Below, piece after piece: positions 18,026-42,877 of a stretch of DNA of 64,000 nt (position 1 is its first letter; each line of letters begins with the position of its first letter). The translations under genes were made by a program, and so were the position numbers. A model generated the notes under the pieces. The model was not told where the DNA came from and did no database searches. It saw only the letters and a program-made list of their open reading frames with translations. Source of the stretch: Eutrigla gurnardus (Eukaryota > Chordata > Actinopteri > Perciformes > Triglidae); contig OY741266.1 of assembly GCA_963514095.1 (NCBI GenBank), forward strand, positions 10,543,797 through 10,607,796. The letters run 5' to 3'.

Positions 18026-21000
18026 ATGGCCAACCTGGACAGAAACAACAAAATCCTGCTCGATTTAGTGCGACAGCCAAGTAACAGCATGTGTGCTGAC
18101 TGTGGAGTTCCTGGTGAGTATTCTGGCAAAGACTCACAACCATGATAGATATTCAATCTTGCTTTGTCAAAGACTCTAGTGTCTGATTTCTGTGTGAGTG
18201 CACACGCTGCATCATCGAAGTTAAAAGGATCACAAAGAGGAATGGCGCCTCCAGGTCACGCGATGTTGTCTGTTAACAGAACTCTACATATTTCATAGCC
18301 AAGTTCTGTGTGATAAACCTTCATGAGGGGAAGTGGCTGCTGTATAATCTGTGGTATGACCTCATTGTTCCTACTAACACGTCATCACTGAGCAGGCCAG
18401 TTAATAGAGTCTGTGTGAGGGACTTATTATGATCTATATTATAGTGTATGTAGTTCCTTCTTACTTGTTTCTCTTTTGCTGACAGAGCCTGACTGGGCTT
18501 CCTACACTCTGGGTGTCTTTGTGTGCCTGAACTGCTCGGGGATTCATCGCAATTTGCCCGCTGTCAGCAAAGTGAAATCCATACGCCTGGATCGCTGGGA
18601 TGATTCACTCGTAGAGGTATAAGTCTGTGGCTTGTATTCATTTTTATATGGACGGCTAATAACACATATTGTCTCCCTAAACCTGTAGTGCTATTTATCA
18701 ATCTAGATTGTTTTGGTGTGAATAGTTTTGGAGATATTTGCCATCTCTATATGACTATATGGCACATAGAGTGAAATAAGTTTGAAAAACTAACACAGAC
18801 CTTGTTGTGAGCAGCTTTGATATGATTATAAATATATAAATAGTCCTGCAACTAAGTGGTAAATATGTATATTTGATTTTGGGGCAAACTGTCCCTTTAA
18901 TGCTCTATTTTGCATCAGGTAATTGGTGAAGACTCATGTCTGATCTCAGCATGGATACTGTACATGTTTTGTCCGTCCAAATTGTAACTTGTTTCACTAA
19001 ATCCGTTCTCAGACATGGAGCTAGACATCCAAAGATGAAGGAAATCTAATACGAATCGTCTTGTTGTACAAATTTGAATCCTGCGGTTTCAGTTCATGCG
19101 GGAGATGGGGAATTCTGCAGGCAAAGCCATTTATGAGAAGTGTGTCCCTGCCTTCTTCTACCGGCCACAACATAAAGACTGCACGTAAGTGGCCGTCCCT
19201 GGCTGTCCACTCAAGCCAAGGGCAAAGTCTTTCTTAGTGAATGGGTGCGGTAAGGTCCAGCAAGAGAAACAAACACAGTGAAGTGGAGCTAATACTACAG
19301 ACCATTTGAATTAGACACATTCCTCAGGGACAGGTCTGCACATGTACTGCTGTTTACTCAAACACTTGTCTTTCATCCGTATGGGAACAGTAATGCTTTG
19401 TTGTAGTGTTCTTAAGGACCAGTGGATCCGTGCAAAGTACGAAAGAAGAGAGTTCACAGGAGAAAACAGCTACCCTCAGCAAGCATATTGCTCAGGTAAT
19501 CAGCACACTTTCATTACACTAACAACCAAATCTGTATCATGCATCTGATTGCTTATTTATTTCATGCATCTGACCCAGACCCCTTTGAGTCGACACTGTG
19601 GAAGAAGGGCAAAGACAACAAGCAGTTTTTAAAGAGGATCTTCCTGCTTTCCCGGAAAGACTTCACCCTCAGATATTTCAATAAAGAGGATGTGAGTTCT
19701 GACACAATCATCATTTAGTTCACGTGGGTTCTAGTTAATAACCTTTCGTTTCTAAACTGTTGAAATCCTCCCCGAACCCTCTCATTTCAAACCAAGTCCA
19801 AGCTTCCCAAAGCCGTCATCTCCATGAAGGACCTGAGTGCGGTTTTCCAGCCGGAGAAGATCAGCCACGCTCACGGTCTGCAGATCTCCTACGTGCAGGA
19901 CAAACGCACCAGGAATCTGTTTGTTTATCACGAGAAAGGACAGGTAGATCGAGTGCCATTCATTTCCACTTGAACTCGTACACGTCTCCACCAACGCAGC
20001 TAACACAAACACAGCTGAGCTAGAGGAAGGGGAATCTGAAGATGTTGTACAAAGCATGTTTAAAGTGAACATATAACTCAACAAAAGTGCAATTTGTGTT
20101 TTACTGCTTCTATGCTTTTAAAGCTCCCTCTTTGTTTTTTAACCTAAATTAAATGAAATTGTCCAGACACTACGCTCGCATGGATGCAGTTCATGACTCA
20201 CTGCTCTGCTCTTCATTATCCGATGCCTTACAGGTAATTGTCGCCCTGTTCAATGCTATCCGGGCGACACGTTTAGCGTACCTCCAGAAGAAACATCCCA
20301 CTCTTCGAGATAATGACGTGAGACAGAATTTCAAACGATTGAGCTCAGACAGATTGCTAAAAGTCCAAAACTTGTGACGTTGCGTGTGTCTCTTTGCACA
20401 GTTAATCCCTCAGATTACAGGACATTGCCTGAAGGAGGGGTATATGGAGAAAACTGGCCCAACGGTTCGTCAAATATCTGAGCTTGTTACAAAAATGAAT
20501 TTGATTTGATTTATTTACATTTATTCTATCTGACAAATTAATTTGATTGTTTTCTCTCTCTCTCTGCCTGTGTGTGTGTGTGTGTGTGTGCTTTCAGCAC
20601 CGCGAGCCGTTCAAGAAGAGGTGGTTCACACTGTGCTCAATGAACAGAAAGCTTCTCTATTTTAAAAATCCACTGGTAATTAAGAGATAACACCGCAGTG
20701 TCCAGAGTGGACGTAGAAAGTGAGATAAATAGATAATAAAAATACAACATTTTACAATATTAAGCAACATTTCTTACACTCTGTTATAACAAATGCAATG
20801 ATTATGCATTCAAGTCAAATGGAGGCTTTTACTTTGGAAGGTGGACAACATTTCCAGGAATTTTAATATAAAAACAAACACCACATAGTGTTTGCTGAGT
20901 GCTATTCTTTTGTTTTCCCCGCCAGGATGCCACAGAGCTGGGGGCCGTCTTCATCGGCACGGAGAGCCACAGCTACTCTGCCTCAGAGAGCGGCGGGCGG

Positions 21001-21274
21001 TGCTCGAGGGGCAGCCGGTGGCACTGTGGCATCACGCTGCATACTCCGGACAGAGAGTTTGTGTTCATGTGTGAGCAGGAGCAGGAGCGGAAGGAGTGGC
21101 TGGAGGCCTTCAGAAAGGTCATCTCTCAACCCATGACCCCAGAGGACTACGCCAGTAAGAATCCGTTACACCCGATGCAGGTAACGTGTCTCTCACATGT
21201 GAACAGCCGCTCCTGACTCTTCCTTTCCTTCTTTCGGTGATGTAGATGAAGCCAACATGAGTAGGGGGAAGTGA
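18026..21274 (+). CDS. adap2: ADAP2, ArfGAP with dual PH domains 2 (11 coding exons)
   Basis: Exons: 18026-18113, 18486-18616, 19093-19184, 19407-19495, 19579-19691, 19797-19943, 20234-20317, 20402-20464, 20598-20675, 20926-21154, 21246-21274. They splice in frame to 380 residues (human ADAP2 381). The ArfGAP zinc finger is C23-x2-C26-x16-C43-x2-C46 with the catalytic arginine in GIHR at 51. PH1 spans about 130-235, with DPFESTLWKKGK at its start. PH2 spans about 254-360 (EPFKKRWFTLC to EWLEAFRKVI). The family stimulates GTP hydrolysis on Arf6-type GTPases and binds phosphoinositides at the plasma membrane. All introns are GT-AG; the exon 6 acceptor is the weaker AAG. The last 9-codon exon gives a short NEANMSRGK tail. 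DWASYTLG, WDDS and REPFKKRWF fit ADAP2; ADAP1 is the alternative, and the rhot1 neighbour favours ADAP2. Confidence 0.95.
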
Positions 21275-22540
21275 CTGGAGCAGTTCGGCCTGTTGGTTTG
21301 CAAAATCTTAGGAGGGAATCATTCTGGGACATGACGGACTGGAAGCCTCTTCTTCCAAAAGATGCCCCTGAAGCTGTCAGCCAGGATTAAAAAAATTACA
21401 CGAACCCTCACTTTTAGGAACAGAACTGCTGGACACCAGACGAACTCCACACTTTGCTCAGAGGGACAATTTAGATTGATTGGGAGAGTGCATTTGCATT
21501 GCCACACCATCACATCAATGAATTATTTGTAATACGTTAAATACACTAGAACCAATTGTTGTATTTATTTAAAAAAAAAGATGTACAATTTGCAATTGTT
21601 CTGTATATTGAATTTTATGTTTCACTCAGTTTGCACATTTTGAAAAGATTAGTTCATATTTTTTGTCACACACCGTTTCATTTTAGCTGTCTTCATTTGT
21701 GAAAGCTCTTCCAAATTTGATTAAACTGGACACAACGTTTGATGTTTCACCAGTTCTAGAGGCCTACGTGGTGCAATTGTCTAAATACATGTGGGCTTCT
21801 CACACTCACACACACACACACACTATGCACACACACACACACACACTATGCACAACTTCTGCTTTCTGCTGTTGGTTTGTTGTTTTCTTGGCTCATCTTG
21901 CTGTGGAGCGATGAAAGTTACAAAGTACTGTATTTAGGTGTACTAAACACTTGGTTGTGAATTTTGTAGCCTCATGCATACCAACACACTGCACAGGCAC
22001 ACATGAGAAGAACACAAACAGTGCAGAAATAATAATCAATTACCTTTGGAATAACGATTGATGGTCATATCATGGCAATACTGTCATCTGTCACCCTGCA
22101 ACAGGAAGAAGTTCATAATCAGTAGATTGCCACTGACTGAATGCAGTCTGACCAGGGGAAGAAAAGGCCTTGATTCATCTGTTGATTTCTTCTCAAGTGG
22201 CTGTCTATTCCTCCACAGAAGAGCCTTCACCAGGTTCTTGCTGGCCTGGGAACAGGAAGGCTGTGGTACTGCAAACGTCAGCATCATCCCGCAATAGGAG
22301 AAAAGATGAAAAAAAATCAGCCTGAACATTATATCCAGAAGTATCCAGAATACAATGCATTTGGATTGTCTGCTAAAGTGTCTTCTAAATACCCTACTTG
22401 ATCCAGCAAACTTGCCCTTTTGGGATTGCTAAAGATATGAGTACTTCTTTCACGAATAATTTGAAGTCACAGTTTCCATGTGTATACTGTATTTCTTACT
22501 CTCAACTCTCCCGGGATTGATGTGCGAGATTTCACGTGAT
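21275..22540. other. adap2 3' UTR and adap2-rhot1 spacer
   Basis: No second gene. CA tracts at about 21800-21846. No AATAAA close to the adap2 stop was noted; ATTAAA at about 21719 is a possible variant signal. The spacing (1.66 kb stop to ATG, same strand) is short. Confidence 0.5.
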
Positions 22541-22934
22541 CTGCCTGTAATAAACGATCTTTGGCGGCCTCGCTGTCAGAGGGGGCGTGGCTAAAGGCAC
22601 GCCTCCTCGCGTCCGACCGCTAATGCTACAGTCATATCAGGTCTGTGTGACGATAAGCTGGTTGGACGCAGCAGCAGACTGACGGACAGACTGAGCATCG
22701 CAGGTGGAATATAGTAAAAACACCCCGTTAGCGTCCCGTGTATCTACCGGGTAGTCCAGCCGTGTGACAGCGGAGCCGCCGTCCGTTGTCAACCAGCGTA
22801 AACCGGAGCTGACATGCGAATGTAGCCGTTAGCTAGCGAGCCAGGCCGAGGAGCTGCTGGCCGTGTCCTTCATCACACAAGAGCATAAATGTTTCACACA
22901 AGACAGTTTACCGAGGTTGTCGACGCCGAAGAGG
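22541..22934 (+). promoter_or_regulatory. rhot1 promoter and 5' UTR
   Basis: CG-rich DNA directly before the rhot1 ATG, unlike the AT-rich flanks. It includes a GC-box-like gggggcgtggc near 22578. There is no TATA box, typical of a broadly expressed gene. The exact start site is not resolved. Confidence 0.45.
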
Positions 22935-35214
<12,280 letters not shown>

Positions 35215-36240
35215 TCCTCGGGCACCCGGGTCCAACCCCCCCTGTCATGGTTTGTTTTGGAGGGAAAGAAAAATGTGGTCAACTTTACATTCGCAAACAT
35301 GTATTTTTTGCATTTTCATTGCATTGTAGTTTCCGGAATATAAAGAGAACAATATTTAATTTTGTACCAAAATTGCTAATTTGCTTAATCTGTTTGTTTG
35401 CAAAATAATATATCTATATTTATATTAAAAATGAGGGTAAGTCACTGATGAGCTGTAGTGAGTAACACGAGGGACTAACATAAATAGCTATTTTTTGGTT
35501 GCTTGCTGATTGAAATGAACAACTTGGTGTCAGTCGTGATAGGGATTGTGACATGTGAGGTTTGCAATAACATTGATGCTTTTATTAGACTGAACTATAT
35601 GTAAATAGTGTATATAATATAGGAGACTGTACATTTGCTCGTCTTTGTCCCAAAGGACCATGTCTGTTTTACACTTAAACACTGAATGCAAAAGTTTTAT
35701 GTTCACAGCCTGGTTATGAATTCACACAAACATTAACATCCATATTCACAATGACCAAAATGACTTTGCCTTTTAGGGCCAAACGCTTGGATACACACTT
35801 TAAAAAATATATGTTTGTACATCTCATCAGGTTGGTGTTTGCTACTGTATTCCCATGTTGGTCACTTTATTCAGTCACTTTACGCAAACTATGTGTTAGC
35901 GTGCTAAGATATTTATTTGACACTGGACATTTTGTGTTTGCATGCTTCAGAATATCCGACCACACTATATTATTTTACTGTACAAAAGTATCACCACGTC
36001 AAGTTCTCCACATCACTCTCCGTCTCACAATAATCTAGGTTAACGTTTATTGGCAGGAGTGCTGAAAAGAGACTAGTCGGGTCCTTCCCCGTAACCTCTA
36101 CTTATCCCAGAAGATGCAATAATGTGGCCCCAGGTGTTCGTTTCCATTCAATTGTGACTGCTTGCCACAAAGTTCAATGTGATGTATTCTCTCAGCCCTG
36201 CCTTTCCAAACGTTTACAATAAATACACATCTCGATGACA
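35215..36240 (+). other. Probable rhot1 3' UTR
   Basis: No coding potential after the stop. AATAAA at 36218-36223 is the first clear canonical signal noted and would give a 3' UTR of about 1 kb. Earlier variant signals are possible. Confidence 0.5.
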
Positions 36241-37640
36241 TCTGGTGTGATGGAATTTCTTTTCAGTTTCCAAGAGATTTGAAGACTTTGCCAAGTCATG
36301 GTCAGCGTTAACGTGAACACATTAAAGTCATGTGTTTTTTGTGTGTATTTCTGAACAGCTGTGTGGCAGTGAAGGAGCATTTGTTATTTGTGAGCATCAG
36401 AGCTTCTTTATTGTGCTTTAATATCTAATATCCCACCACAATCAACTTTAATTTAGTCCTGTTCTGAATACAGGTACAGATCGTATTTGTTAAGTTCAGA
36501 CTGTAAGAAACAAGCATGTAATGATAGAAAAACATGATTGACTAAGACACCAGGGGGCGGCATTGCTTTGTGAAAAAAAATCAGTGGACAAACCTTTATA
36601 TATGAAACATTATAATTAAAATGCAACGTGAAACTGATTCTTTATGTTGATGTTATTAGATAAATTACCAGCATCCACAATGGGCCGGTGTGCAGGGGGA
36701 GATGGGCCGGTGTCAGATCAGGAGGAAGGTGAGGTGAGTCTTATCTTATAATGTACTTATTGTAAGCAGCTCTGGATAGAAGTGTCTGCTAAATGTCCTA
36801 AATGTAAATGTCTTCTTTGTACAAAAATATAAAGTGCTGCTGCAAAGGAGCATCTTTGAGGAATATCGCACATTCATGGCTTAAAGATGGAATCATTATA
36901 GCAGTTTTTCCAGCACGGTACAAAGACATGATCAAAATATCACCTTGACTTACAAAACCCATTTTACACTGAAGCAAATAGACCTTCCCTCTCCAGATGA
37001 AAGCCTCTCATTAAGTGAAATGCAGTTTATAAATGTATTTATGAATCAATTTAACACCTTCAAGAGTTTTTGGTATTGGGCTGAAAATGTATTTAACCCA
37101 CAGGTGGTATTGAAAACGTTTAAATTCTTACAGAATATCAAATCATTGATATTGATTTTAAAAGTGAATTTGATACATTTTCAATTCTTATACCCATTTT
37201 ACCTCAGTTTGACCATATTTATTAATTTTCTCAAAACATCTATGTTATGTTATATTTGTATACAAGCATATTTGTCTTGAGCTTTAGTTGAACCAGCTGG
37301 GCAGAATATGGAGGATGTGGCTTATAGGATTGTCTATCAAAGTCTTGACCTTGAATTTTCATGTCTAACAAAACTTCAGACTCACTAACTCACAAACTTC
37401 TTTTTTTAAAGCACAACCCAAAACTGTGTTAAATGAAGCAGGACCATGTGCCACTCAAGAGACTGCAAAAGCCCCCTCCAACTTATCTTAAATCCATATA
37501 GTTCAAAGAAACCATGCGTTTAGACATCTGAAGCTAAAGTGTGTAGTGCAGTTGCTTTGTCAGGACATTTAAAGCACCACTGGTTCCCACTAAAGACTGT
37601 CTGTAATTACGTGAGACACTGTGCTGCATGAGAGAACTCC
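36241..37640. other. Intergenic, rhot1 to rhbdl3
   Basis: No gene. At about 36759-36812, gtaagcagctctggatagaa, gtgtctgctaaatg and gtaaatg form the 3' tail typical of an old fish SINE/LINE; the rest of that element is not recognisable. Confidence 0.5.
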
Positions 37641-37648
37641 TATTTAAA

Positions 37649-37806
37649 GTTAAAATTGTTAGCCATCGGAAAGTGGTTGAAATTTTTAACAGTAAATGGT
37701 TAAAATTGTTAGCTAATAGTAAATGGTTAAAATTGTTAGCGAACAGTAAATGGTTAAAATGTTAGCTAAAAGTAAATGGTTAGAATTGTTAGCTAACAGT
37801 TAATGG
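37649..37806. repeat. 27-bp tandem repeat, about 5-6 degenerate copies
   Basis: Units such as gttagctaatagtaaatggt plus taaaatt, directly abutting the left end of the next MITE. The array ends in ggttaa, which supplies its TTAA. Confidence 0.85.
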
Positions 37807-38419
37807 TTAAAGGTCCCCTCTTATACTGATTTTCATCAATTTCACACAGCTGACAGAGGTCCAACAACACTGTATTTGATATGCGTTGCCCCAAACCCAT
37901 CCATGGTCCTGAATTTCAGCTGTCTAAAATTTGCTCAAATGAGCTCTTCTGAGAACAGGCTGTTTCTGTGTCTGCACCTTTAAATGCTAATGAGGTCCGT
38001 CTGTCAACGCCTACTTGGAGAGCCACAGAGATGATGCCACTTATGCTAGCGGTAGCATGCGCCAATGTTTACGTGGATGTATCGCTATGGCTCGCCTATG
38101 TTGCTCAGGTGAAGTTGCTGGGTCCCATATGGTTGGGAGAGATCCTTTTAAGAGTGTCCGTGTTGAGGCAAAACCATCTCCTATCATCGCGAAAAGGAGG
38201 TCGGCCTATGCAAATGACTCCCTTTGTTACGTAACGACGGGAGCTGAATCTGAACAGCCTGTAGGAGCGCCGTTGTACCAGTGGGTGGGCTGCAGAGACC
38301 ATGCAGGAGTCGCTTGTTTTCTTCATTCTGGGAGTTGACAGGCTCAGGGAGGACCAGTTTATAGGTGTAGAGACCAGAGAAAACATTTCACAACGTTTTT
38401 CATAATATGGGACCTTTAG
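37807..38419. mobile_element. 613-bp MITE with taaaggtccc ends
   Basis: Left end ttaaaggtcccctcttat and right end, complemented, taaaggtcccatatta. Left flank TTAA; the right flank has drifted to TTTAGA. No transposase. Open frames inside (for example 38015-38338) are not coding. Confidence 0.75.
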
Positions 38420-38922
38420 ATACAGTAGTGGATAATGGTTGAAAAGTCCGGCTCCTGCATCTCCAAGCGCAGAGCGGCAAATGCAAACTTGACCAAAGCA
38501 CTGGCACTCATATTCATGACCATAATATTGTGACGTCTACACTTTTATTCAAATGAACAGTGTGTAACATCTTGTCTAAAATTGATTGATGTGAACACAT
38601 TAGCCAATTAGTGTCCTTGAGATCCCCATAGGGCTGTGGCTTAGAGATCAGTTCGCGCCTGGAAACACATCTGAGAGAGACTTTGTCAAAGAAGGAAAAC
38701 TCCCCAGCTGTTAATTGATAGGCGACTTGAGATCAGTCCTCTCACTGAGCAGGTGTTTTTCTCGCTGCATGCTGTGTCTCGTCTCTTTCTCTCCATTTTG
38801 TTCACACTCTCTCCCCTCGACTGCCTCTCCTGTCACAGCTCTACAGCTGATGTTTGCACATGACTTGCAAAAGCTGCCACATCAAAGCTAACTTTGTCCA
38901 ATTAGCTGCTTTGAATGGAAAG

Positions 38923-38963
38923 CTTTCATATGGCACCAAATTCTCATTGGTGCCATATGAAAG
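38923..38963. repeat. Perfect 17-bp hairpin with a 7-nt loop
   Basis: ctttcatatggcaccaa (38923-38939), loop attctca, then the exact complement (38947-38963). No mismatches in the stem and no flanking element recognised. Confidence 0.9.
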
Positions 38964-39794
38964 ATGGAATGGGATCTGAGACCGGGTTCACTTCTGTCAA
39001 TGTTGGACCCAAATAATACATTTTGATTTTAATTTTGCTATGTTAGGTCTGTTATACATTGAACTGTTGTTTAGTGCTGTTATGCCCTGTAATTTATTTG
39101 GGTCCTATGAAGGATTTTATTTCTAGTTTTCCAGGAACAATTGGAAAAAAATGTAAAAATCAAAATGTCGATTCTGGTTCAGTCATAACTTTATGCAAAG
39201 ACATTCATCTGAAGTGTAAATCCAAACAGCCTAATACCTTGATATCCTTAATATTCAGCAATATAGTCCCAATGTGTCACCCATACTGGAATTGCCTTCT
39301 TCTGTGCAGTTTTTTTGATTATCAGTATGTGAGAGGCAAAAGTAAATTATTTTGAGGCCGTTAATATTTGTCTGAATTGTCCGATGGAAATACAGGATTT
39401 GCCCGTGGTTTGTACATGATTCAGAAACCCTGCTGGGTCTTTCTAACTGACACATCGGGCTCCATCTTCGACCCAGCACCGCTGTAGGAATCAGGGGAAG
39501 ACCCCTCGGGTTAAAAATATCACCTGGCCATATTGTTTCCATGGCAATGATGTCACATCCTCTACCTGGGGGTGTTTCATTAGAAGCATACTGATCAACC
39601 TCACATATTTTTTCCTCATGCGCGGCTTCTTTCTGTTTGATGTCTCTAAAGGTTATGGTAGGTGTGAGTCATCTGGGTGATTGTAGCAGAGTAGGAGAGG
39701 ACAATTTACAGCCCTGAGCGCTCCCTCCTTTATGAGCCGCTCAGCAATTTATGAGTGGTGCTGGGATGTAACAAAGTACATTTTCTCACTGTAT

Positions 39795-40181
39795 TTAAAG
39801 GCAGAGTAGGTCATTTGGAAAAACCACAGAGACTTTGACTTTGAACGCATCGCTGAACCGAAAAAGTCCCGCCCCCTTCGTTCAGACCTCTGTTCAAAGC
39901 CGCACCCCCAGAACGCCAAAAGGAGTGCTGGAGATCAGCAGAGTGCGGTGATCAGGAAGTAAACATCCAGACAGGCAGGCCGTCCAATTATTTTCTCCGA
40001 CTGCCTTTTTTGATTGGACGGAGTTTTTACAGTCCTGCCACGGCCACAGGTGACATTAAAATTTTTTTTTTTATGTCAGAGCATTTAATGTATTCATTGC
40101 TATCGGTATGTTCGAGGTACAAGGATTTCAAGTAATATAACAGAAAGTGTTTCTGAATAGAATCACCTTCTCAACCTTTAA
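39795..40181 (+). mobile_element. MITE with TTAA ends, copy B
   Basis: 387 bp from TTAA (39795-39798) to TTAA (40178-40181), ends ttaaaggcagagtaggtca and the complement of ttaaaggttgagaaggtga. Same family as 17006-17342, inverted relative to it and about 22 kb away across adap2 and rhot1. Confidence 0.85.
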
Positions 40182-40985
40182 GTACAAATACTTGGTGGTA
40201 CTTGTACTAAACTGTTTTCGTTCCGTGCCACATTCTACTCCACTGTAACTCATACAGGGAAGTAATGCACTTTTTGCTCCGCCACAATAATGTGACGGCT
40301 TTAGTTACAGTATGATTATTTTATATAAAATATATTACCCAAGAGCATACAGCTAAAACAATTGGTGCATTGACAGAAAATGTACATATTTGATAATTGT
40401 TTAAGTCATGCTTTTAGTCTTGACAAATGTGATGATTTGCTGTTCTTTAAGTTATTATTATGATTTAATCATGTTGAGGTTTTCCTGCATTGCACTTTTG
40501 CTTGTAATACATTTTTCTCATTTATACTTATAATGTTGTAGGACTTTAACTTGTTACATAGTATTTTTACAGTGTGTAGTACTTTTAAATATAGGCTGCT
40601 TCCTCCATCACTATCAGACTTTGTGCTGTTATGTGGGGAAATGATGAAGTAGTATTTATAACACGAGTTGATCTTTAAATGTGAATGGACCACTGAGAAA
40701 TGTTACCATTTGACCACTTTATTATAATGCTCCATCTAAAAAGCATTGTAACCGATCCTTTTCTCCATTCACACTTTATTTAGTCTATTTAGCGCTTTCA
40801 TTTGTTAGGAAGACATTTATAACAAACAGAAAGAATAAAACAAAGAGATGTTTTGTCATCCTCTCGTGAATGGAACCGATCTGTAAAACATTGACACATT
40901 AATTATTTACCACCAGTAAACCTTTGCCGATAAACGCTTTATAAAGGCGTCCTTAACAAAATAGATACTACATTATTGAAGAGAA
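40182..40985. other. Intergenic AT-rich DNA upstream of rhbdl3
   Basis: Nothing recognised. Confidence 0.4.
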
Positions 40986-41348
40986 CGGTCATATATTTAT
41001 ACAACTCTCTGAGCCAGAGACAGCCAGCTGTTCAGCCAGGGAACCGGAGTTCCTCGAAAACCCCTGAGCGGGGGTGACTGGTGATCCCTCCTCACCGCTG
41101 GACAAAACCTCTCCCTGCCTCCCCCTCTCCGCCTCCACCATCTCTCTCTCCCTCTGCCTCGGGGGACGCATGCGGCTGGAGCTGGAGCAGAGTCCCGGCG
41201 TCTTCTGGAGCCGAACCAAGTAATATCCCAACGTTGTCCTCCCCCTCTTTGACGCTTCCTGTCGGCGCGCGGCGGAGGGCTTTCCTCGCGCTGCGCCGCC
41301 GTCAGCGTGCCAGGTATCATGACGCACCAACAAAATCGGGCACTTGCT

Positions 41349-41385
<37 letters not shown>

Positions 41386-42035
41386 CCCCCCCCCCACCCC
41401 CCTGCCATGTGGTGGTGCCCATGAGGAGCCGCCGTGTGCCAGTTGCGCGTCACCCAGTACGCATCACGCTGTTTCCAGTGTTTGATGATGTCATTATTTC
41501 TTTCAGACGGATCTGCGCTCTGTCGCCGCTGCTGCGTCGCATCTCTCAAAGGGACAAGCCTCGCTCTGTAAATGTGCGTGCCCCCTCCTCTCCCTCCCTC
41601 CCTCCCTCCCTCCCCGCTCCACAAACTTGGACCGCTGCCTCCGTCCTCCAGCAAACCTCTGTCGCTGCTGACTAACGACGTGGTGGACGCCGGTGTGACA
41701 CCGCGAAGGGACTCCACAGCCCAGAACTATTACTAAACTATAACCAAATCAACTTTTCCTCTGCGGATAAAGGTTTGGTCGCCCGGTCTTCGTGGAAGAG
41801 CGCTGGGGTCAACTGGAGTGCGCGCAGTTTTTATTTTTTCATTTCTAGGCGTCCGTCATTTCATACCTGGACTAATCCCACCAAAACCCAAGACAGGAAT
41901 CGAAGGGATGCGCCAGCGAGCACGATGCTCTGCTGTCTCACCTTCTGTCGTTGCTAACGCAGGGAACTATGTGGAGTCGCTCCTGAGGATCGAGTCGCTG
42001 CTCTCCGCGGGTGTCTGGAGAAGAGCAGCCCGAGG
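40986..42035 (+). promoter_or_regulatory. rhbdl3 promoter / 5' UTR region, CG-rich
   Basis: The composition changes abruptly from AT-rich to CG-rich, with many CpG, a (CT)n tract at 41346-41382, a C run at 41383-41400 and a (CCCT)n tract near 41590-41614. This looks like a vertebrate CpG-island promoter. The 242-residue antisense open frame at 40989-41717 is a by-product of this composition. The transcription start is not determined, and a 5' UTR intron is possible. Confidence 0.5.
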
Positions 42036-42481
42036 ATGACGGGCGTAACCCGGGAGGCGCCTGTGAACTCCTCTCCGGCGGTGGCGTCCAACGCGGAGGG
42101 CGAAGAGATCGAGGTTTTGGAAAGCACCGACGTCCTCCCCGTGGCTCCAGAGGACGTAAGTCTGCGCACCACACACGGAGGGACATCCAGCGCACACACA
42201 CTTCCACCTTAGTTCTTATTTCTCCCACTTACGCAGCAGGACCTCCACTTCCCTTTACACTGGAGCAAATTCACGCTGTAGGCTACGTTTGGTTTTATGA
42301 AGCAGAATGTCATAGCATCAACATTAATTTTAGAAGGCTATTTCTCTAAATGTCATGGCATAGCTGGAGATTAACAGGGACACCAGAGGGGATTTAAAGC
42401 CCCCAGTATTACAGGAGAGCAGCCACCAAAGACACACAGCACATCCCTTCTCGTCTCGGAACATAATACTTTGCATTTCAA

Positions 42482-42567
<86 letters not shown>

Positions 42568-42877
42568 TCTTGCTCCATTAGTTGTCTCAAACATCCTAAT
42601 AGCCTTCTATAACAAACTGCACACATAATGACCAGGTCTTTGTTACCTTATTATCTTTTGCTGGCTCATTGAACACAGCGATCAGATAATGGCAGCATGT
42701 GATTTCTAGACTGCAGTTAAAGGGTTAGTCCTTTTGGCCCAAGACTCATCATTTCCAAACAGGTGCCCGTCTTCACTCCACCCCACATGTTTCTGAGATC
42801 CGTCTTCTTCCTCTCGCTCACTCCTTCCTTTCTTTTCTCTTCCCTCGTCTCAGCAATGGAAGTCTCTGTTTGACAAG
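42036..42877 (+). CDS. rhbdl3: RHBDL3, rhomboid-like 3: coding exons 1 and 2 (partial gene)
   Basis: Exon 1 (42036-42155) codes for MTGVTREAPVNSSPAVASNA followed by EGEEIEVLEST and LPVAPED, ending at a gtaagt donor. Exon 2 (42854-42877) is a 24-bp microexon coding for QWKSLFDK between cag and gtatgt. The joined pattern (EEIEVLE...PVAPED-QWKSLFD) matches the start of vertebrate RHBDL3 (ERIEELE...PAAPED-HWKVLFD). There the EF-hand region and seven-helix rhomboid domain follow. None of those later exons was found to 64000, so they should lie to the right. The family are intramembrane proteins with cytosolic EF-hands, expressed mainly in nervous tissue in mammals. The position after rhot1 agrees with human gene order. 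Confidence 0.85.
42485..42563. repeat. (CA)n microsatellite in rhbdl3 intron 1
   Basis: About 39 CA units, 290 bp before the microexon. Confidence 0.97.

Noticed and set aside
40989..41717. 242-residue minus-strand open frame
   Set aside because: It is antisense to the CG-rich rhbdl3 promoter/5' UTR, Arg/Gly/Glu-rich from (CT)n and (CCCT)n tracts, and shows no domain. Open frames of this size are expected in CG-rich DNA.
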